From positions 1-64,000 of the forward strand of contig JAXLYE010000015.1 of NCBI GenBank assembly GCA_046351595.1: 64,000 nt of DNA, in the 5' to 3' direction. This document shows, piece after piece, positions 53,660-63,384 of the stretch. A program made the translations under genes and the position numbers. Origin of the DNA: JAXLYE01 sp046351595 (GTDB lineage: Bacteria > Myxococcota_A > Polyangia > Palsa-1104 > JAEUJZ01). How positions within the stretch are numbered: the stretch's first letter is position 1; each line of letters begins with the position of its first letter. Below the pieces are notes generated by a model, which worked only from the letters and a program-made list of their open reading frames with translations, had not been told where the DNA came from and made no database searches.

Positions 53660-56464
53660 TCAGGGCTTGGGCTTGATGTCGAACAGGATGCCGGGGATCT
53701 TGATGCCGGGTGCGCCCATGCGCAGCGTGCCGCTGAGCGCGGTGATCTGGCCGGCGGCCGCGGTCACGGTCCCGCTGGCATCGCCGGCGTCGGCGACTCC
53801 GCGCATCGGCAGCGGCAGCGCGAAGCCCTGCAGGTAGAACTTGTCGCCCGAGATCTGCAGCCACAAGGTCTGGGTCTGGGTCATCGACAGGTGCAGCCGC
53901 AGCGCCTGGCTGCCGTCGCGCGGGGTCAGCAGCTCGGCGTCAAACGGGAGATCGGTGCCCGGACCCGGGCCCATCGGCGGCAGGTGAACGGTCAGCACGA
54001 GCGACTGGGCCAGCTTCCCGGCCGCCGGCTTGGCCACGGTGAACGTGGTGCTGCGCTCGTAACCCAGGGTGCCGCCGCGACGGAACGGCAGCCCAGGCAG
54101 GACCCGGAAGCGGTAGGACTCGCCCGCGGTCAGCGGCTGCGCCGGCGCAAACTGCACCTGCCCCAGGGTGGCGGTCACGCTGCCGGCGACTCGCTGCCCG
54201 GCCGTGGTCTCCAGAAGGACGAACTCCGCGGCCAGCTGACTCGCCGACTTGCCGCTCTGGGAGTCGTCGATCTCCTCGGAGAAGCGGGCCCACGGCTGGA
54301 CGTCGCTGCCCACCGCCTGGTTGCTGTCGATGTCGGGCCAGATCGAAAGCGGCGCCGCGCCCTTGGGCGTGAGCTCGCCGAGGAACCGGATCAGATCCTG
54401 GCGCTCGGCCGCGGTCACCTGCGACTTGGTATAGGCGAGCGCGACATCCACCGCCTGAGCCAGGCCCCGCGCCTGGCCATTGACCATGTAGACGCCGTGC
54501 CGGTAGACACCGAGCAGGCTCGGTACGTCGGCGGGCTCGCCGGACTTGCCCGTCGCGATGAGGCTGCGGCTGGTGTACAGCCCCGGCGTGTGGCAGCCGC
54601 CGCACGACAGCTTCTGCTCGAACAGCTTCTGACCGCGCAGCGCGGCGTCGGAGTAGCTGCCGTCGGGCAGGGTGTCGGCGTTGGCGCGCGGGGCGCCGAT
54701 CAGCGAGGCGAGGAAGGCGGCCAGCCCCTCGGCCTCCTGCTGGGTCGGCGGCCGACCGACGATCGAAGAGGGTCCCTGGATGCCGAAGTTGGCCGTGTTG
54801 CTGACGTACGCGCCCCACTCGATGGGCGTGGTGGCGTCCAGGAGCTGCAGCGGCCGCACGTTGTGATAGACCCTGGGCCCGAAGTTCCACACCATGCCGT
54901 CGTTCTGCGTCTCGACGTGGCAGCTGACGCAGGCGTGGTTGCGGGCGTAGGCGGCGCCCGGCCGGCTGAACACCTCCTCGCCCAGCGCGACGGCGGCTGG
55001 CCGCGGATCGTCGGCGAGACCGAGGGTCTGGACCGCCTTGCCGGTGGCGTCGATGATCACGGTCTGCAGCGACCGGAAGCAGTGCACGGCCACGGTCCCG
55101 GCGTCATCGAGCACGACGATCTGGCGGGGCCCCGCGCCGACCGGGACGCGGGCTCGCTCGGCGAGGGTCGAGCGATCGAGCACCACGACCTGGTTCGAGC
55201 TCTCGGCGCTGACCCAGACCGTGTCTTTGCCCACCGCGATCCCGGCCGGGTTGACGAAGGGGTTGTCCTTGGCCGACGGCTGCCTGGTCAGATCAGCGGT
55301 CGTCGTGACCTGGCCGTAGGTCGCGCTGCGGGCGTCGACGTCGACGGCCGAGACCAGGTGGACGAAGGGCTTGGCCATGGGGTCGGTCTGGGCGCTCACG
55401 GTATCGCCGTCAGTGGCGGCGACGTACAGCCGCGTCCCGTCGGGCGCCAGCGCGAGCGCGCGCAGGTCGGCGGCCACGGTCAGGATGGTCTTCTCGACCG
55501 CCAGCGTGGAGGTATTCACCACCCACAGATCCTGGTCCTGGCTGGGGTCGCGCATCTTGCCCGGCCCGTTCTGCAGGTTGCCGGAGCGATAGGACGCCAC
55601 GAAAAGGCGGCTGCCATCGGCGGACAGCGCCAGCGCGCGCGGATCGAAGCCGACCGGGACGCGCTTGACCACGCTGCGCGCCTTCAGATCCACCACCGCG
55701 ATCTCACCGGCGGTCGGCAGCGAGACGTACAGCCGCGCCCCGTCGGGGGCCATCGCCAGCCCGGTCGGCTCGTCGCCGACCCACAGCGCGTCCTCCTGGA
55801 CGCCGCGAGCGCGATCGATGAAGCCGATGGTGTCACTGCCGCGGTTGGCGACCACCGCGTAGGCGTCGCCGGGATGATAGGCAACCGCGGCCGGCCACGA
55901 GCCGACGGTGATCTCGTCGCGCTTCTGCCACTTCTGCTGAGCGTCCTGGCGCAGCCGGGTGACGGTATAGGACTGCCCGTTGGCGGTCCACAGCTCGTCG
56001 CCGACGCGCGCCATTCCGTAGAGCGGCGTCAGGTAGTGGTTGCGGAATCGCTCCGCCGGCGCTCGCCGTACCGCCTGCAAGCTGGTCTCGGTTCCGGCAA
56101 CGCCGCGCAGGCGCAGGACGTAGCTGCCCTCGACGTCCGGGGTGAACCGCGGGTACGCCGCGCCGCGGTTCCACACCACGTTCTTGCTGCCCGCCGGGGC
56201 GCTCAGGACCTCCCAGGTCGGCTCGGCCGGGCAGCCCGGTCCCGCGACCAGCTGCGGCAGATAGAACGTCTCGCCGAGGGTGTGCGAGCGCGGGTTCTGC
56301 AGCGGCAGCGGCTTGCCCAGACAGCTCGGCGACTCGCCGGCCCCCAGGTCGGCTGGGTCGGCTGGGTCGGGAGGATCCCCGGCGACGCCATCATCCATCC
56401 GGCACGCCGCGGCAAACGACAGAGCGAGGGCCGCAGAGACAACTCGAGCAACGGCTGTGTTCAT
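53660..56464 (-). CDS. Beta-propeller diheme cytochrome c lipoprotein
   Basis: A 934-residue exported protein, probably a lipoprotein (AAAC at residues 18-21). Residues about 60-130 are an Ig-like domain; about 140-500 form a YVTN-type seven-bladed propeller (DALWVGDEPTGLAMAPDGARLYVS, RVPVGFDPRALALSADGSRLFVAS and further blades). Two heme c sites follow, CVSCH (about 511) and CGGCH (about 623), within domains resembling MauG/di-heme peroxidases. Residues about 760-934 are Ig-like plus a C-terminal beta domain. The mix suggests a periplasmic or surface oxidase; substrate unknown. Confidence 0.82.
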   Translation of the reverse strand: MNTAVARVVSAALALSFAAACRMDDGVAGDPPDPADPADLGAGESPSCLGKPLPLQNPRSHTLGETFYLPQLVAGPGCPAEPTWEVLSAPAGSKNVVWNRGAAYPRFTPDVEGSYVLRLRGVAGTETSLQAVRRAPAERFRNHYLTPLYGMARVGDELWTANGQSYTVTRLRQDAQQKWQKRDEITVGSWPAAVAYHPGDAYAVVANRGSDTIGFIDRARGVQEDALWVGDEPTGLAMAPDGARLYVSLPTAGEIAVVDLKARSVVKRVPVGFDPRALALSADGSRLFVASYRSGNLQNGPGKMRDPSQDQDLWVVNTSTLAVEKTILTVAADLRALALAPDGTRLYVAATDGDTVSAQTDPMAKPFVHLVSAVDVDARSATYGQVTTTADLTRQPSAKDNPFVNPAGIAVGKDTVWVSAESSNQVVVLDRSTLAERARVPVGAGPRQIVVLDDAGTVAVHCFRSLQTVIIDATGKAVQTLGLADDPRPAAVALGEEVFSRPGAAYARNHACVSCHVETQNDGMVWNFGPRVYHNVRPLQLLDATTPIEWGAYVSNTANFGIQGPSSIVGRPPTQQEAEGLAAFLASLIGAPRANADTLPDGSYSDAALRGQKLFEQKLSCGGCHTPGLYTSRSLIATGKSGEPADVPSLLGVYRHGVYMVNGQARGLAQAVDVALAYTKSQVTAAERQDLIRFLGELTPKGAAPLSIWPDIDSNQAVGSDVQPWARFSEEIDDSQSGKSASQLAAEFVLLETTAGQRVAGSVTATLGQVQFAPAQPLTAGESYRFRVLPGLPFRRGGTLGYERSTTFTVAKPAAGKLAQSLVLTVHLPPMGPGPGTDLPFDAELLTPRDGSQALRLHLSMTQTQTLWLQISGDKFYLQGFALPLPMRGVADAGDASGTVTAAAGQITALSGTLRMGAPGIKIPGILFDIKPKP

Positions 56465-56792
56465 CTAGGTTCCCATTCGTTGGGGGTTTCCGGTTGGATT
56501 CCGCAAGCGGGCATGGTGTTACAGCACTCTTTCCGCAGAAGCGAGCGGGTCCTTCTCACCGGCCACCGCCAGCACCGGGAGCGTGCTCCGCGTCTCGAGC
56601 TCCGGCAGCCCGTGCTGCGCCGCGCGTACTGCTGCGCCAGTGGCGCGACCCGGTCGCCGCCCGCCGCGGTCCTGCGCGGATCCTTGCGGCCGTACCTGTC
56701 CCATCCTCCGAGAGCGCCGCAGCGACGGCAGCCGCGGACGTTGGAACAACCGCTCTCTCGGAAGGCTGTCGCCCGTCTCGACCACACGCGGC
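56465..56792. other. Divergent intergenic region cytochrome/kinase
   Basis: A 328-bp region between the minus-strand cytochrome gene and the plus-strand kinase. It must contain both promoters, but no convincing promoter boxes or inverted repeats were identified; the kinase ATG also lacks a clear ribosome site. Confidence 0.35.
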
Positions 56793-58520
56793 ATGATCTG
56801 CGGGAACTGCCACACCATCTATCCTCCCGACGAAGGCAGCTTCTGCGCCCGGGACGGCGGCCAGCTCACGCCGTCGGACCGCATCTTCGCCGGCAAGTAC
56901 GTGCTCGAGGAGCGCCTCGGCTTCGGCCAGATGGGCGACGTCTACCGCGCCACCCAGAGCGGCGTCGGGCGCAAGGTCGCGCTGAAGATCCTGCGGGCCG
57001 ATCAGGCGGACAACACCGAGATGGTCAAGCGCTTCGAGCGCGAGGCGCAGATCGCCAGCTCCATCGATCACCCCAACGCCGTCACCATCTACGAGAGCGG
57101 CCGCAGCGCCGAGGGCCAGGCCTACATCGCGATGGAGTACCTGGTCGGCGAGACGCTGGGCCGGCTGATGGAGCGCGAGTGCCCGCTCGGCCTGCCGCGC
57201 GCGCTGGATCTGCTCCTGCCCGTCGTACGCGCCGTCGCTGCCGCGCACTCGCGCAGCATCGTGCACCGCGACATCAAGCCGGACAACATCTTCATCGCGC
57301 GCAAGCAGCTCGACACGGCGGTCGACGAGGTCGTCAAGGTCCTCGACTTCGGCATCGCGCGCGTCCTCGGCACCGGAGTGCGCCTGACGGCGACGCACTC
57401 GAAGCTCGGCACGCCGCAGTACATGTCGCCCGAGCAGCTGCAGGGCGAGGAGGCGTCGCCGCAGTCCGACGTGTTCGCGCTGGCGCTGCTCCTGACCGAG
57501 ATGCTGACCGGCCGGCTGCCCTGGGGCGAGACCAGCCGCTCGTCGCTGACCTCGATGATGGCGCGCGTGGTCAGCCCGCCGCGCAAGCTGCACCAGCTGC
57601 GCCCCAACATCGAGTGCCCGAGCGAGCTGCAGGACCTGCTCGACCTGATGCTGGCGCAGCAGCCGTCGCGCCGCCCCGCCGACGCTGGCGTGGTGCTGCG
57701 CCGGCTCCTGCAGATCCAGGCCGGGCTGACGCAGCGGGTCACGCCGATCTCGGTCTCGGCGCAGACCCCGCTCACGCCGCTGCCCGACGCCCTTATGAGC
57801 ATGAGCCCGACGATCTCGGGCATCGTCGGCTCGAGCTCGGTGCAGAACCTGATCAACCCGAGCTACCAGCACCTGCCCGGCGTGCAGACGCCGCAGCCCG
57901 GCTCGGTGCCGCTGGTCGCGACCTCCAGCGGCATCGTGAACTTCGCGCCGGGTCAGCACGCCGCCCCCGTGGTGCTGAGCAGCACGCCGCCCGAGGGCGC
58001 GCAGCCGCTGCAGCCGCTCTTGCCGATGCTGCCGCTCAGCGCGTCGGCGACGACGCTGCCGCCGCGCCGCCCGATCAGCGACTCGACCGTCGTGCGCGAT
58101 CCGCGGCTCACGCGCCGGCTGCCGCGCCCGCGACCGCGCTGGCTGGTGCCGCTCGGTGTCATGCTGGCGGCGATGGCGCTGACCGCGAGCTGGCTGTTCC
58201 TCGGCGGCACGCGCGGCGGCTTCACGGGCGCGGGCGTCACCGGGCCGAGCGTCGCGGGCCTCTCGCCGAGCGGCGCGCAGCGGCCGGCCCTCCCGAGGCT
58301 GCTGCTGCACGATCCGACGCCGACGGACGAGCCGCCGCCCGCCGGCTTCAGCGCGCCGCCGCCCCAGGCCCTGCCGACGGCGCCGCCCGAGCCGCCCGAG
58401 CCGCGCCGCCGCCACCGCCGCCACCGCAGCGACGAGCCGACCGAGGGCGAGCCGACCGGGCGGCGCCACCACCGTAGCCGCCGCGACCGCGCGGCCCAGG
58501 CCCTTCCCGACAAGCCGTGA
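56793..58520 (+). CDS. Transmembrane Ser/Thr protein kinase with N-terminal zinc ribbon
   Basis: A 575-residue kinase. Residues 3-21 form a small zinc ribbon (C3-x2-C6, FC18-x2-DG). The kinase domain spans about 35-300: LGFGQMGDVY glycine loop, VALK65, HRDIKPDN (158-165), DFG (185-187), GTPQYMSPEQ. A Pro/Ser-rich linker with Leu-Pro repeats precedes one TM helix at about 449-470, and a Pro/Arg/His-rich tail follows. This is a standard myxobacterial eukaryotic-like kinase. All catalytic residues are present, unlike in the fragment at 28084-28536. Confidence 0.93.
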   Translation: MICGNCHTIYPPDEGSFCARDGGQLTPSDRIFAGKYVLEERLGFGQMGDVYRATQSGVGRKVALKILRADQADNTEMVKRFEREAQIASSIDHPNAVTIYESGRSAEGQAYIAMEYLVGETLGRLMERECPLGLPRALDLLLPVVRAVAAAHSRSIVHRDIKPDNIFIARKQLDTAVDEVVKVLDFGIARVLGTGVRLTATHSKLGTPQYMSPEQLQGEEASPQSDVFALALLLTEMLTGRLPWGETSRSSLTSMMARVVSPPRKLHQLRPNIECPSELQDLLDLMLAQQPSRRPADAGVVLRRLLQIQAGLTQRVTPISVSAQTPLTPLPDALMSMSPTISGIVGSSSVQNLINPSYQHLPGVQTPQPGSVPLVATSSGIVNFAPGQHAAPVVLSSTPPEGAQPLQPLLPMLPLSASATTLPPRRPISDSTVVRDPRLTRRLPRPRPRWLVPLGVMLAAMALTASWLFLGGTRGGFTGAGVTGPSVAGLSPSGAQRPALPRLLLHDPTPTDEPPPAGFSAPPPQALPTAPPEPPEPRRRHRRHRSDEPTEGEPTGRRHHRSRRDRAAQALPDKP

Positions 58521-58659
58521 GCCGGACCGTGCGGCCGCACGGACAGAGCCGAATCGGGCCCGATCCCCCCGCGGCCGCCGCGGCGCAGATGTCCAGGCGC
58601 AGCGGGCGCTTGGGCGACCCACGTGACACCGCCCTCCTTTCACGATAGGAACAGCGCCC

Positions 58660-60003
58660 ATGTCTCTGCAGTCGGCTCTGCGCTCCGCGGCCAAGCTCGG
58701 GCGCTCTTATTACCTGCTGTTCACGGCCGGCGTGCTCGCGGACCTCGGCGGCTTCACGACGGGCACGGCGCTGACGCTGCACGTCTACCGGCTGACCAAC
58801 CAGAACGCGGCGTACCTGGGCCTGATGGCCATGGCGTCGCTCTTGCCGATGCTGCTGGCGGCGCCGATCGGCGGCGTCTGGGCCGAGCGCCGCGACCGCC
58901 GTCTCGTGCTGATCACCTGCAACCTGATCCGCGTCCCGCTGGTCCTTTTGATGATGACGACCCAGCGCGTCGAGCTGCTCCTGGCGCTGCAGACGCTGGT
59001 GTCGGTGACGACGGCGCTGTTCATGCCGTCGCGGCAGTCGCTGATCCCGGTGCTGGTGCGGCCCGAGCAGCTGCCGCTGGCCAACGCCTTCTCGGGCGGC
59101 GTCCTGTCCGTGGTGCACACGCTCGGGCCGACGATCGGCGCCGTGCTCTACGCGCGCGGCGGCGGCCTGGGCCTGGCCGTCAGCTTCGAGGCGCTCTTGT
59201 TCCTGCTCTCGGTCGGTCTGCTGCTCGGCCTGCGCATCCCGCGCGGCACCAACCCGGACGACCGCGGCGAGGGCTACAGCCTCGGCAAGGACATCGTGAA
59301 CGGCCTGCGCTACGTGCTCGGCGAGCCCGACCTGCGGCAGCTGTTCACCATCCTGCTCGTCTCGGGCACGGCGATCGGCCTCTTGGTGCCCCTCCTGCGA
59401 CCGTTCACCGACCAGGTGCTGCACCTCGACGACCGCGGCTATGCGTGGCTCATGACCTCGTTCGGCATCGGCGGCATGCTCGGCCCGGTGGTCGGCTACT
59501 TCGTCGGGCGCGTGCTCGGGCTGGGGCTGACGCTGACCCTGTGCTTCGTGCTCGAGTCGTCGCTGTTCATCGTCTGGACCCAGGTCCACTCGCCGCTCGT
59601 CTCGGGGGCGCTGCTGGTCTTCTGGGGCATTGAGGTCTTCGCGCTGGTGCCGGCGTACATGAGCTACGTGCACCTGTACGCGCGCCCCGAGTACCTGGGC
59701 CGCACCTTCGCGCTGTTCGATCAGTCGATGTACGCGCCCGGGATCCTGGCGGCCGGCGTCATCGCGCTGCTCGGCAGCAAGGTGCCGGCGCAGCGCATCC
59801 TGCTGTGCGCGGGGCTCGGCTACCTGACGATGGTCGCGCTCACGTTTTTTACGGCCGGCGCCCGCCTGCTGCGCGCGCGCTCGGGTCGCGAGCGGATGCA
59901 CGCCGAGGCGCCGCCGCCCGTCGCTCCGGGCTCGGCGCCTGGGCCGGCTCCGGAGCCGGCTCTGAAGGTCGATCAGCCGCCTGGGCCGGAGACGGCGGGC
60001 TAG
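58660..60003 (+). CDS. Major facilitator transporter (MFS_3/EntS-like)
   Basis: A 447-residue, 12-helix transporter. The loop GGVWAERRDRRLVLI matches the MFS motif A region, and SRQSLIPVLVRPEQLPLANAF is typical of the MFS_3 group that includes the enterobactin exporter EntS. AGGA lies nine bases before ATG 58660. The last ~55 residues are a Pro/Ala-rich tail whose DNA overlaps the end of the convergent AraC gene. An efflux role for siderophore-like or toxic compounds is inferred from the group, and the adjacent AraC regulator may control it. Confidence 0.82.
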   Translation: MSLQSALRSAAKLGRSYYLLFTAGVLADLGGFTTGTALTLHVYRLTNQNAAYLGLMAMASLLPMLLAAPIGGVWAERRDRRLVLITCNLIRVPLVLLMMTTQRVELLLALQTLVSVTTALFMPSRQSLIPVLVRPEQLPLANAFSGGVLSVVHTLGPTIGAVLYARGGGLGLAVSFEALLFLLSVGLLLGLRIPRGTNPDDRGEGYSLGKDIVNGLRYVLGEPDLRQLFTILLVSGTAIGLLVPLLRPFTDQVLHLDDRGYAWLMTSFGIGGMLGPVVGYFVGRVLGLGLTLTLCFVLESSLFIVWTQVHSPLVSGALLVFWGIEVFALVPAYMSYVHLYARPEYLGRTFALFDQSMYAPGILAAGVIALLGSKVPAQRILLCAGLGYLTMVALTFFTAGARLLRARSGRERMHAEAPPPVAPGSAPGPAPEPALKVDQPPGPETAG

Positions 60004-60781
60004 GCGCGGCGAGGCGCTGCCGGTACTCGCGCGGGCTCTCGCCGACAAAGGCCGCGAAGGCGTGGCTGAACGCGCTCGCGGTCGAGAAGCCCACGCAGAG
60101 CGCCACGTCCGTAATCGACCGCTGCGGATCCGCCAGCCGATCGAGCGCCGAAAGCAGCCGCGCCGCGTGCAGGTACTCGCGCGGGCTCATGCCCAGCTCG
60201 TCGGCGAAGCGGCGCCGCAGCGTGCGCTCTGACAGCGCCGCCGCGCGCGCCAGATCCGCGATCCCGATCGGGTCCCCGAGCTTGCCGCGCAAGAGCCGCG
60301 TCGCCCGCACGAGCTCCGCGGAGCGCGGCAGCGGCAGCCGGAACGGCAGCGCCGCCTGCTCGCTCCACTCGATCGCCAGCGTCGCCAGCGTCGTGAAGAA
60401 CGAGCGCAGCAGCGGATCGCGCGGGTCGCCGTCGTGCGGCCAGCGCATCGCGTACAACATGAGCTCGCGCATCAGCGGCACGACGGTGAACACGCGGCAG
60501 TCAAAGCCGGGGCGGCGCACCAGCCGCGGCGACAGGTACACCGTGCGCAGCGACACCGGCCGCTCGGCGAGCACGCGGTGCGGCGTGCCGGCGCACAGGA
60601 ACGCGGCGCGGTGCGGCGGTAGCAGCCAGCTGTCGCCCGCGACCTCCAGGTGCAAGAGCCCGCGCACCGCGTAAAGGATCTGGTGGCGCCGGTGCGCGTG
60701 CCACTCCGAGCGGAACGGCGAGAGCTCGTCGGGCAGCCCGAAGGCCGGGGCGCGCGCGGCATCAACATCGACGAGGGGCAC
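59849..60781 (-). CDS. AraC-family transcriptional regulator
   Basis: A 310-residue regulator. An N-terminal cupin-like domain (HAHRRHQILYAVRGLLHLEV, LPPHRAAFLCAGTPHRV) resembles the sensor part of AraC proteins; the C-terminal double helix-turn-helix (IGIADLARAAALSERTLRRRFADELG; SITDVALCVGFSTASAFSHAF) is complete and ends with SPREYRQRL near residue 250. The remaining 60 residues are low complexity and overlap the MFS gene by 155 bp. GTG 60781 is the probable start. Regulates, by position, the MFS gene or itself (inference). Confidence 0.85.
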   Translation of the reverse strand: MPLVDVDAARAPAFGLPDELSPFRSEWHAHRRHQILYAVRGLLHLEVAGDSWLLPPHRAAFLCAGTPHRVLAERPVSLRTVYLSPRLVRRPGFDCRVFTVVPLMRELMLYAMRWPHDGDPRDPLLRSFFTTLATLAIEWSEQAALPFRLPLPRSAELVRATRLLRGKLGDPIGIADLARAAALSERTLRRRFADELGMSPREYLHAARLLSALDRLADPQRSITDVALCVGFSTASAFSHAFAAFVGESPREYRQRLAAPSPPSPAQAADRPSEPAPEPAQAPSPERRAAAPRRASARDPSARAAGGRRP

Positions 60782-60816
60782 GGGCGCACCATAGCGCAAC
60801 GCACCGGCGCCACGCG

Positions 60817-61416
60817 CTACCTGCGCACCACCGCCAGGTTCTTGCCCTCGGCCTGCGCCCAGATCACGCCGAGGTTGGTCTCGAGCCCGATGGCCACGCC
60901 CTGCGCCCGCAGCGTCTCCCAGTCCACGCCCCAGCCCGTGCACCAGATCGGTCCGCTGTCGTGCAGGTCGATCTTGATGTCGGCGTAGTAGCCGCGCCGC
61001 GTCTCGCCGCTGTAGCGCAGGCTGACCGACTCCCAGACCAGGCGGCCGGCCGCGAGCTTGGGCACCAGCGCGAAGGCGCGCTCCAGCCCGTCGAAGCCGG
61101 CGAAGCCCTTGCGCAGCGCCGCGTCGTCGACCTCGACGTGCACGGTCAGCACCGGCGAGGTCGCGGGCGAGCCGTAGGTCGGCGTGCCCGTCACCACCTC
61201 GGCGTACGTCGCGGTCGCGGTGATGCCGGCGGTGCTGACCAGCCCCTGCCCGAGCGTGCCGATCTCGCCCGCATCCGGATACGCCGCGCCGCCGCAGCCC
61301 GCGGCCAGCCCGAGCCCGAGAGCCAGAGCGAGAGCCAGAGCAAGAGCCAGAGCAAGAGAGAGATCGGAAACCGAGCGAGCGAGGGTCGAGGCGATCGAGG
61401 TCTTCATGGCGTTCAT
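60817..61416 (-). CDS. Small lipoprotein with Leu-Ala repeat signal peptide
   Basis: A 199-residue lipoprotein. The signal peptide contains seven or eight consecutive Leu-Ala pairs before the lipobox LAAGC, encoded by an imperfect hexanucleotide repeat. The mature 155 residues form one beta-rich domain (ATATYAEVVTGTP, VLTVHVEVDDAAL, RRGYYADIKIDLHDSG) of unknown family. It lies 36 bp upstream of the AraC gene in the same direction. Confidence 0.65.
   Translation of the reverse strand: MNAMKTSIASTLARSVSDLSLALALALALALALGLGLAAGCGGAAYPDAGEIGTLGQGLVSTAGITATATYAEVVTGTPTYGSPATSPVLTVHVEVDDAALRKGFAGFDGLERAFALVPKLAAGRLVWESVSLRYSGETRRGYYADIKIDLHDSGPIWCTGWGVDWETLRAQGVAIGLETNLGVIWAQAEGKNLAVVRR
61321..61362. 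repeat. Hexanucleotide repeat in a signal peptide
   Basis: Seven tandem hexamers of the AGCCAG/AGCAAG type, encoding Leu-Ala pairs on the minus strand. Unit loss or gain keeps the frame but changes the length of the hydrophobic core. Confidence 0.8.
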
Positions 61417-61608
61417 CTCCTGGGCTTTTTGTCTTCGGAAGCGCCGCGCCGCGGCGTCTTGATGAACCCAGGCTATCGCTCTACGGCCTGGCTGGCTTTT
61501 GCAAACAGGCCATTAACTTGCTTGAATCGGCCACCCGCTGCGTCGAAACCCATTTTTCAACGTGCAGGGCGCCTTGCGCGCCGGAGCGCGGCATTACCTT
61601 GGAGGGAC

Positions 61609-63384
61609 ATGAAAGAAGCATCGACACCCAAACCGCCGCGGGCGCCGGCCCGGCTGACGCTGCGCCGGCTGCTCGCGCTGGCCCGCCCCGAGCGCCGGGC
61701 GCTGGTGCTGGGCACCCTGTTCCTTTTGGTGAGCAGCGCAATGAGCCTGGCGTTCCCGCAGGGCATCCGCTTCATCATCGACGAGGCGCTGGGCGGCCGC
61801 GCCAAGGCCAGCATCGATCGCGCGACGCTCCTGATGGTGGCGGTCTTCGCGGTGCTCGGCGTGTCGACGGCGCTGCGCTTCGTGCTGTTCAGCAACGCCG
61901 GCGAGCGCATCGTCGCGCGGCTGCGCAGCGACCTGTTCGCGAGCCTGATGTCGCAGGAGATCGCCTTCTTCGATGCGCAGAAGACCGGCGAGCTGACCAA
62001 CCGGCTCGCCGCCGACACCACGGTGCTGCAGAACACGGTGTCGGTGAACATCTCGATGACGCTGCGCAACGTCGCGGCGGTGCTCGGCGGGCTGGCGCTG
62101 TTGTTCTACACCTCGGCGCGGCTGACGCTGCTCATGCTGGTGATCGTGCCGCCGGTGGCGATCGGCGCGGTCGCCTACGGGCGGCGCGTGCGCCAGCTCT
62201 CGCGCGAGGTGCAGGACTCGCTCGCGCGCTCCAGCGAGGTCGCGGAGGAGTCGCTCGCCGGCATCCGCACCGTGCGCTCGTTCGCCGCGGAGGAGGCCGA
62301 GGTGCAGCGCTACCGCGACGCGGTGCACGGCTCGCTGCAGCTCGCGTTCCGGCGCACGCGCCTGACCGCGGCGTTCATCGGCGCCGCCTCGTTCGCGGTG
62401 TACCTGGCCGGCGCGATCGTGTTCTGGTACGGCGGCCGGCTGGTGATCGACGGCGCCCTGTCGATCGGCGCGCTCACCGCGTTCCTGGTCTACACGCTGG
62501 TAGTGGCTGCGTCGCTCGGCGCGCTCTCGGATCTGTGGGCCGACTACAACCGCGCCGCCGGTGCCGCCGAGCGCGTCTTCGAGCTGCTCGAGCGCACGCC
62601 CGCCATCGCCAGCCTCGGACCGGGCGCGAAGGCGCCGCCGCGCGTCGAGGGCCGCGTCGCCTGGGAGCACGTCGACTTCGCCTACCCCACCCGGCCGGAC
62701 ATGCCGGTGCTGCGCGGCTTCGATCTGGCGCTGCAGCCCGGCGAGGTGGTGGCGCTGGTCGGTCCCTCGGGCGCGGGCAAGTCGACGGTGGCATCGCTGC
62801 TGTACCGCCTCTACGATCCGCAGGGCGGGCGGCTGCTGCTCGATGGCGTGCCGCTCGGCGAGCTGGATCCGGCGTGGCTGCGGCGGCAGATCGGCGTAGT
62901 GGCGCAGGAGCCGCTCCTGTTCTCGACCAGCATCGCCGAGAACATCCGCTACGGCCGCCCGAGCGCGAGCGACGAGGAGGTCGAGGCCGCGGCACAGCTG
63001 GCGAACGCCGACCCGTTCATCCGCTCGTTCCCCGAGGGGTATAAGACGCTGGTGGGGGAGCGCGGGGTGCAGCTCTCGGGCGGGCAGAAGCAGCGCGTGG
63101 CCATCGCGCGCGCCGTGCTCAAGGACCCGCGGCTCCTCATCCTCGACGAGGCGACGAGCGCGCTGGACGCCGAGAGCGAGCACCTGGTGCGCGAGGCCCT
63201 GGAGCGGCTGATGAAGGGCCGCACGACGCTGATCATCGCGCACCGGCTCTCGACGGTGAAGGGCGCGGATCGGGTGGTGGTGCTGGCCGACGGGCGCGTC
63301 GCCCAGGTCGGCAGCCACGCGGCGCTGGTGCAGCAAGAGGGCCTCTACAAGCGGCTGGTCGAGCGCCAGTTCAGCTCAAGCTGA
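61609..63384 (+). CDS. ABC exporter, fused permease and ATPase (ABCB type)
   Basis: A 591-residue half-transporter. Six TM helices occupy about 25-320; the nucleotide-binding domain follows with Walker A GPSGAGKST, Q loop VAQEPLLFS, signature LSGGQKQRVAIARA, Walker B LLILDEATSALD and H loop IIAHRLSTV. It works as a homodimer exporting lipids or drugs (MsbA-like). GGAGGG directly precedes ATG 61609. Its stop codon overlaps the edge of a short inverted-repeat element. No regulator adjacent. Confidence 0.93.
   Translation: MKEASTPKPPRAPARLTLRRLLALARPERRALVLGTLFLLVSSAMSLAFPQGIRFIIDEALGGRAKASIDRATLLMVAVFAVLGVSTALRFVLFSNAGERIVARLRSDLFASLMSQEIAFFDAQKTGELTNRLAADTTVLQNTVSVNISMTLRNVAAVLGGLALLFYTSARLTLLMLVIVPPVAIGAVAYGRRVRQLSREVQDSLARSSEVAEESLAGIRTVRSFAAEEAEVQRYRDAVHGSLQLAFRRTRLTAAFIGAASFAVYLAGAIVFWYGGRLVIDGALSIGALTAFLVYTLVVAASLGALSDLWADYNRAAGAAERVFELLERTPAIASLGPGAKAPPRVEGRVAWEHVDFAYPTRPDMPVLRGFDLALQPGEVVALVGPSGAGKSTVASLLYRLYDPQGGRLLLDGVPLGELDPAWLRRQIGVVAQEPLLFSTSIAENIRYGRPSASDEEVEAAAQLANADPFIRSFPEGYKTLVGERGVQLSGGQKQRVAIARAVLKDPRLLILDEATSALDAESEHLVREALERLMKGRTTLIIAHRLSTVKGADRVVVLADGRVAQVGSHAALVQQEGLYKRLVERQFSSS

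Noticed and set aside
53891..58477. A 1528-codon plus-strand open frame
   Set aside because: It is antisense to the cytochrome lipoprotein and then overlaps the kinase in another frame; very high GC creates such frames, and the Arg/Ala/Gly-rich translation lacks domains.
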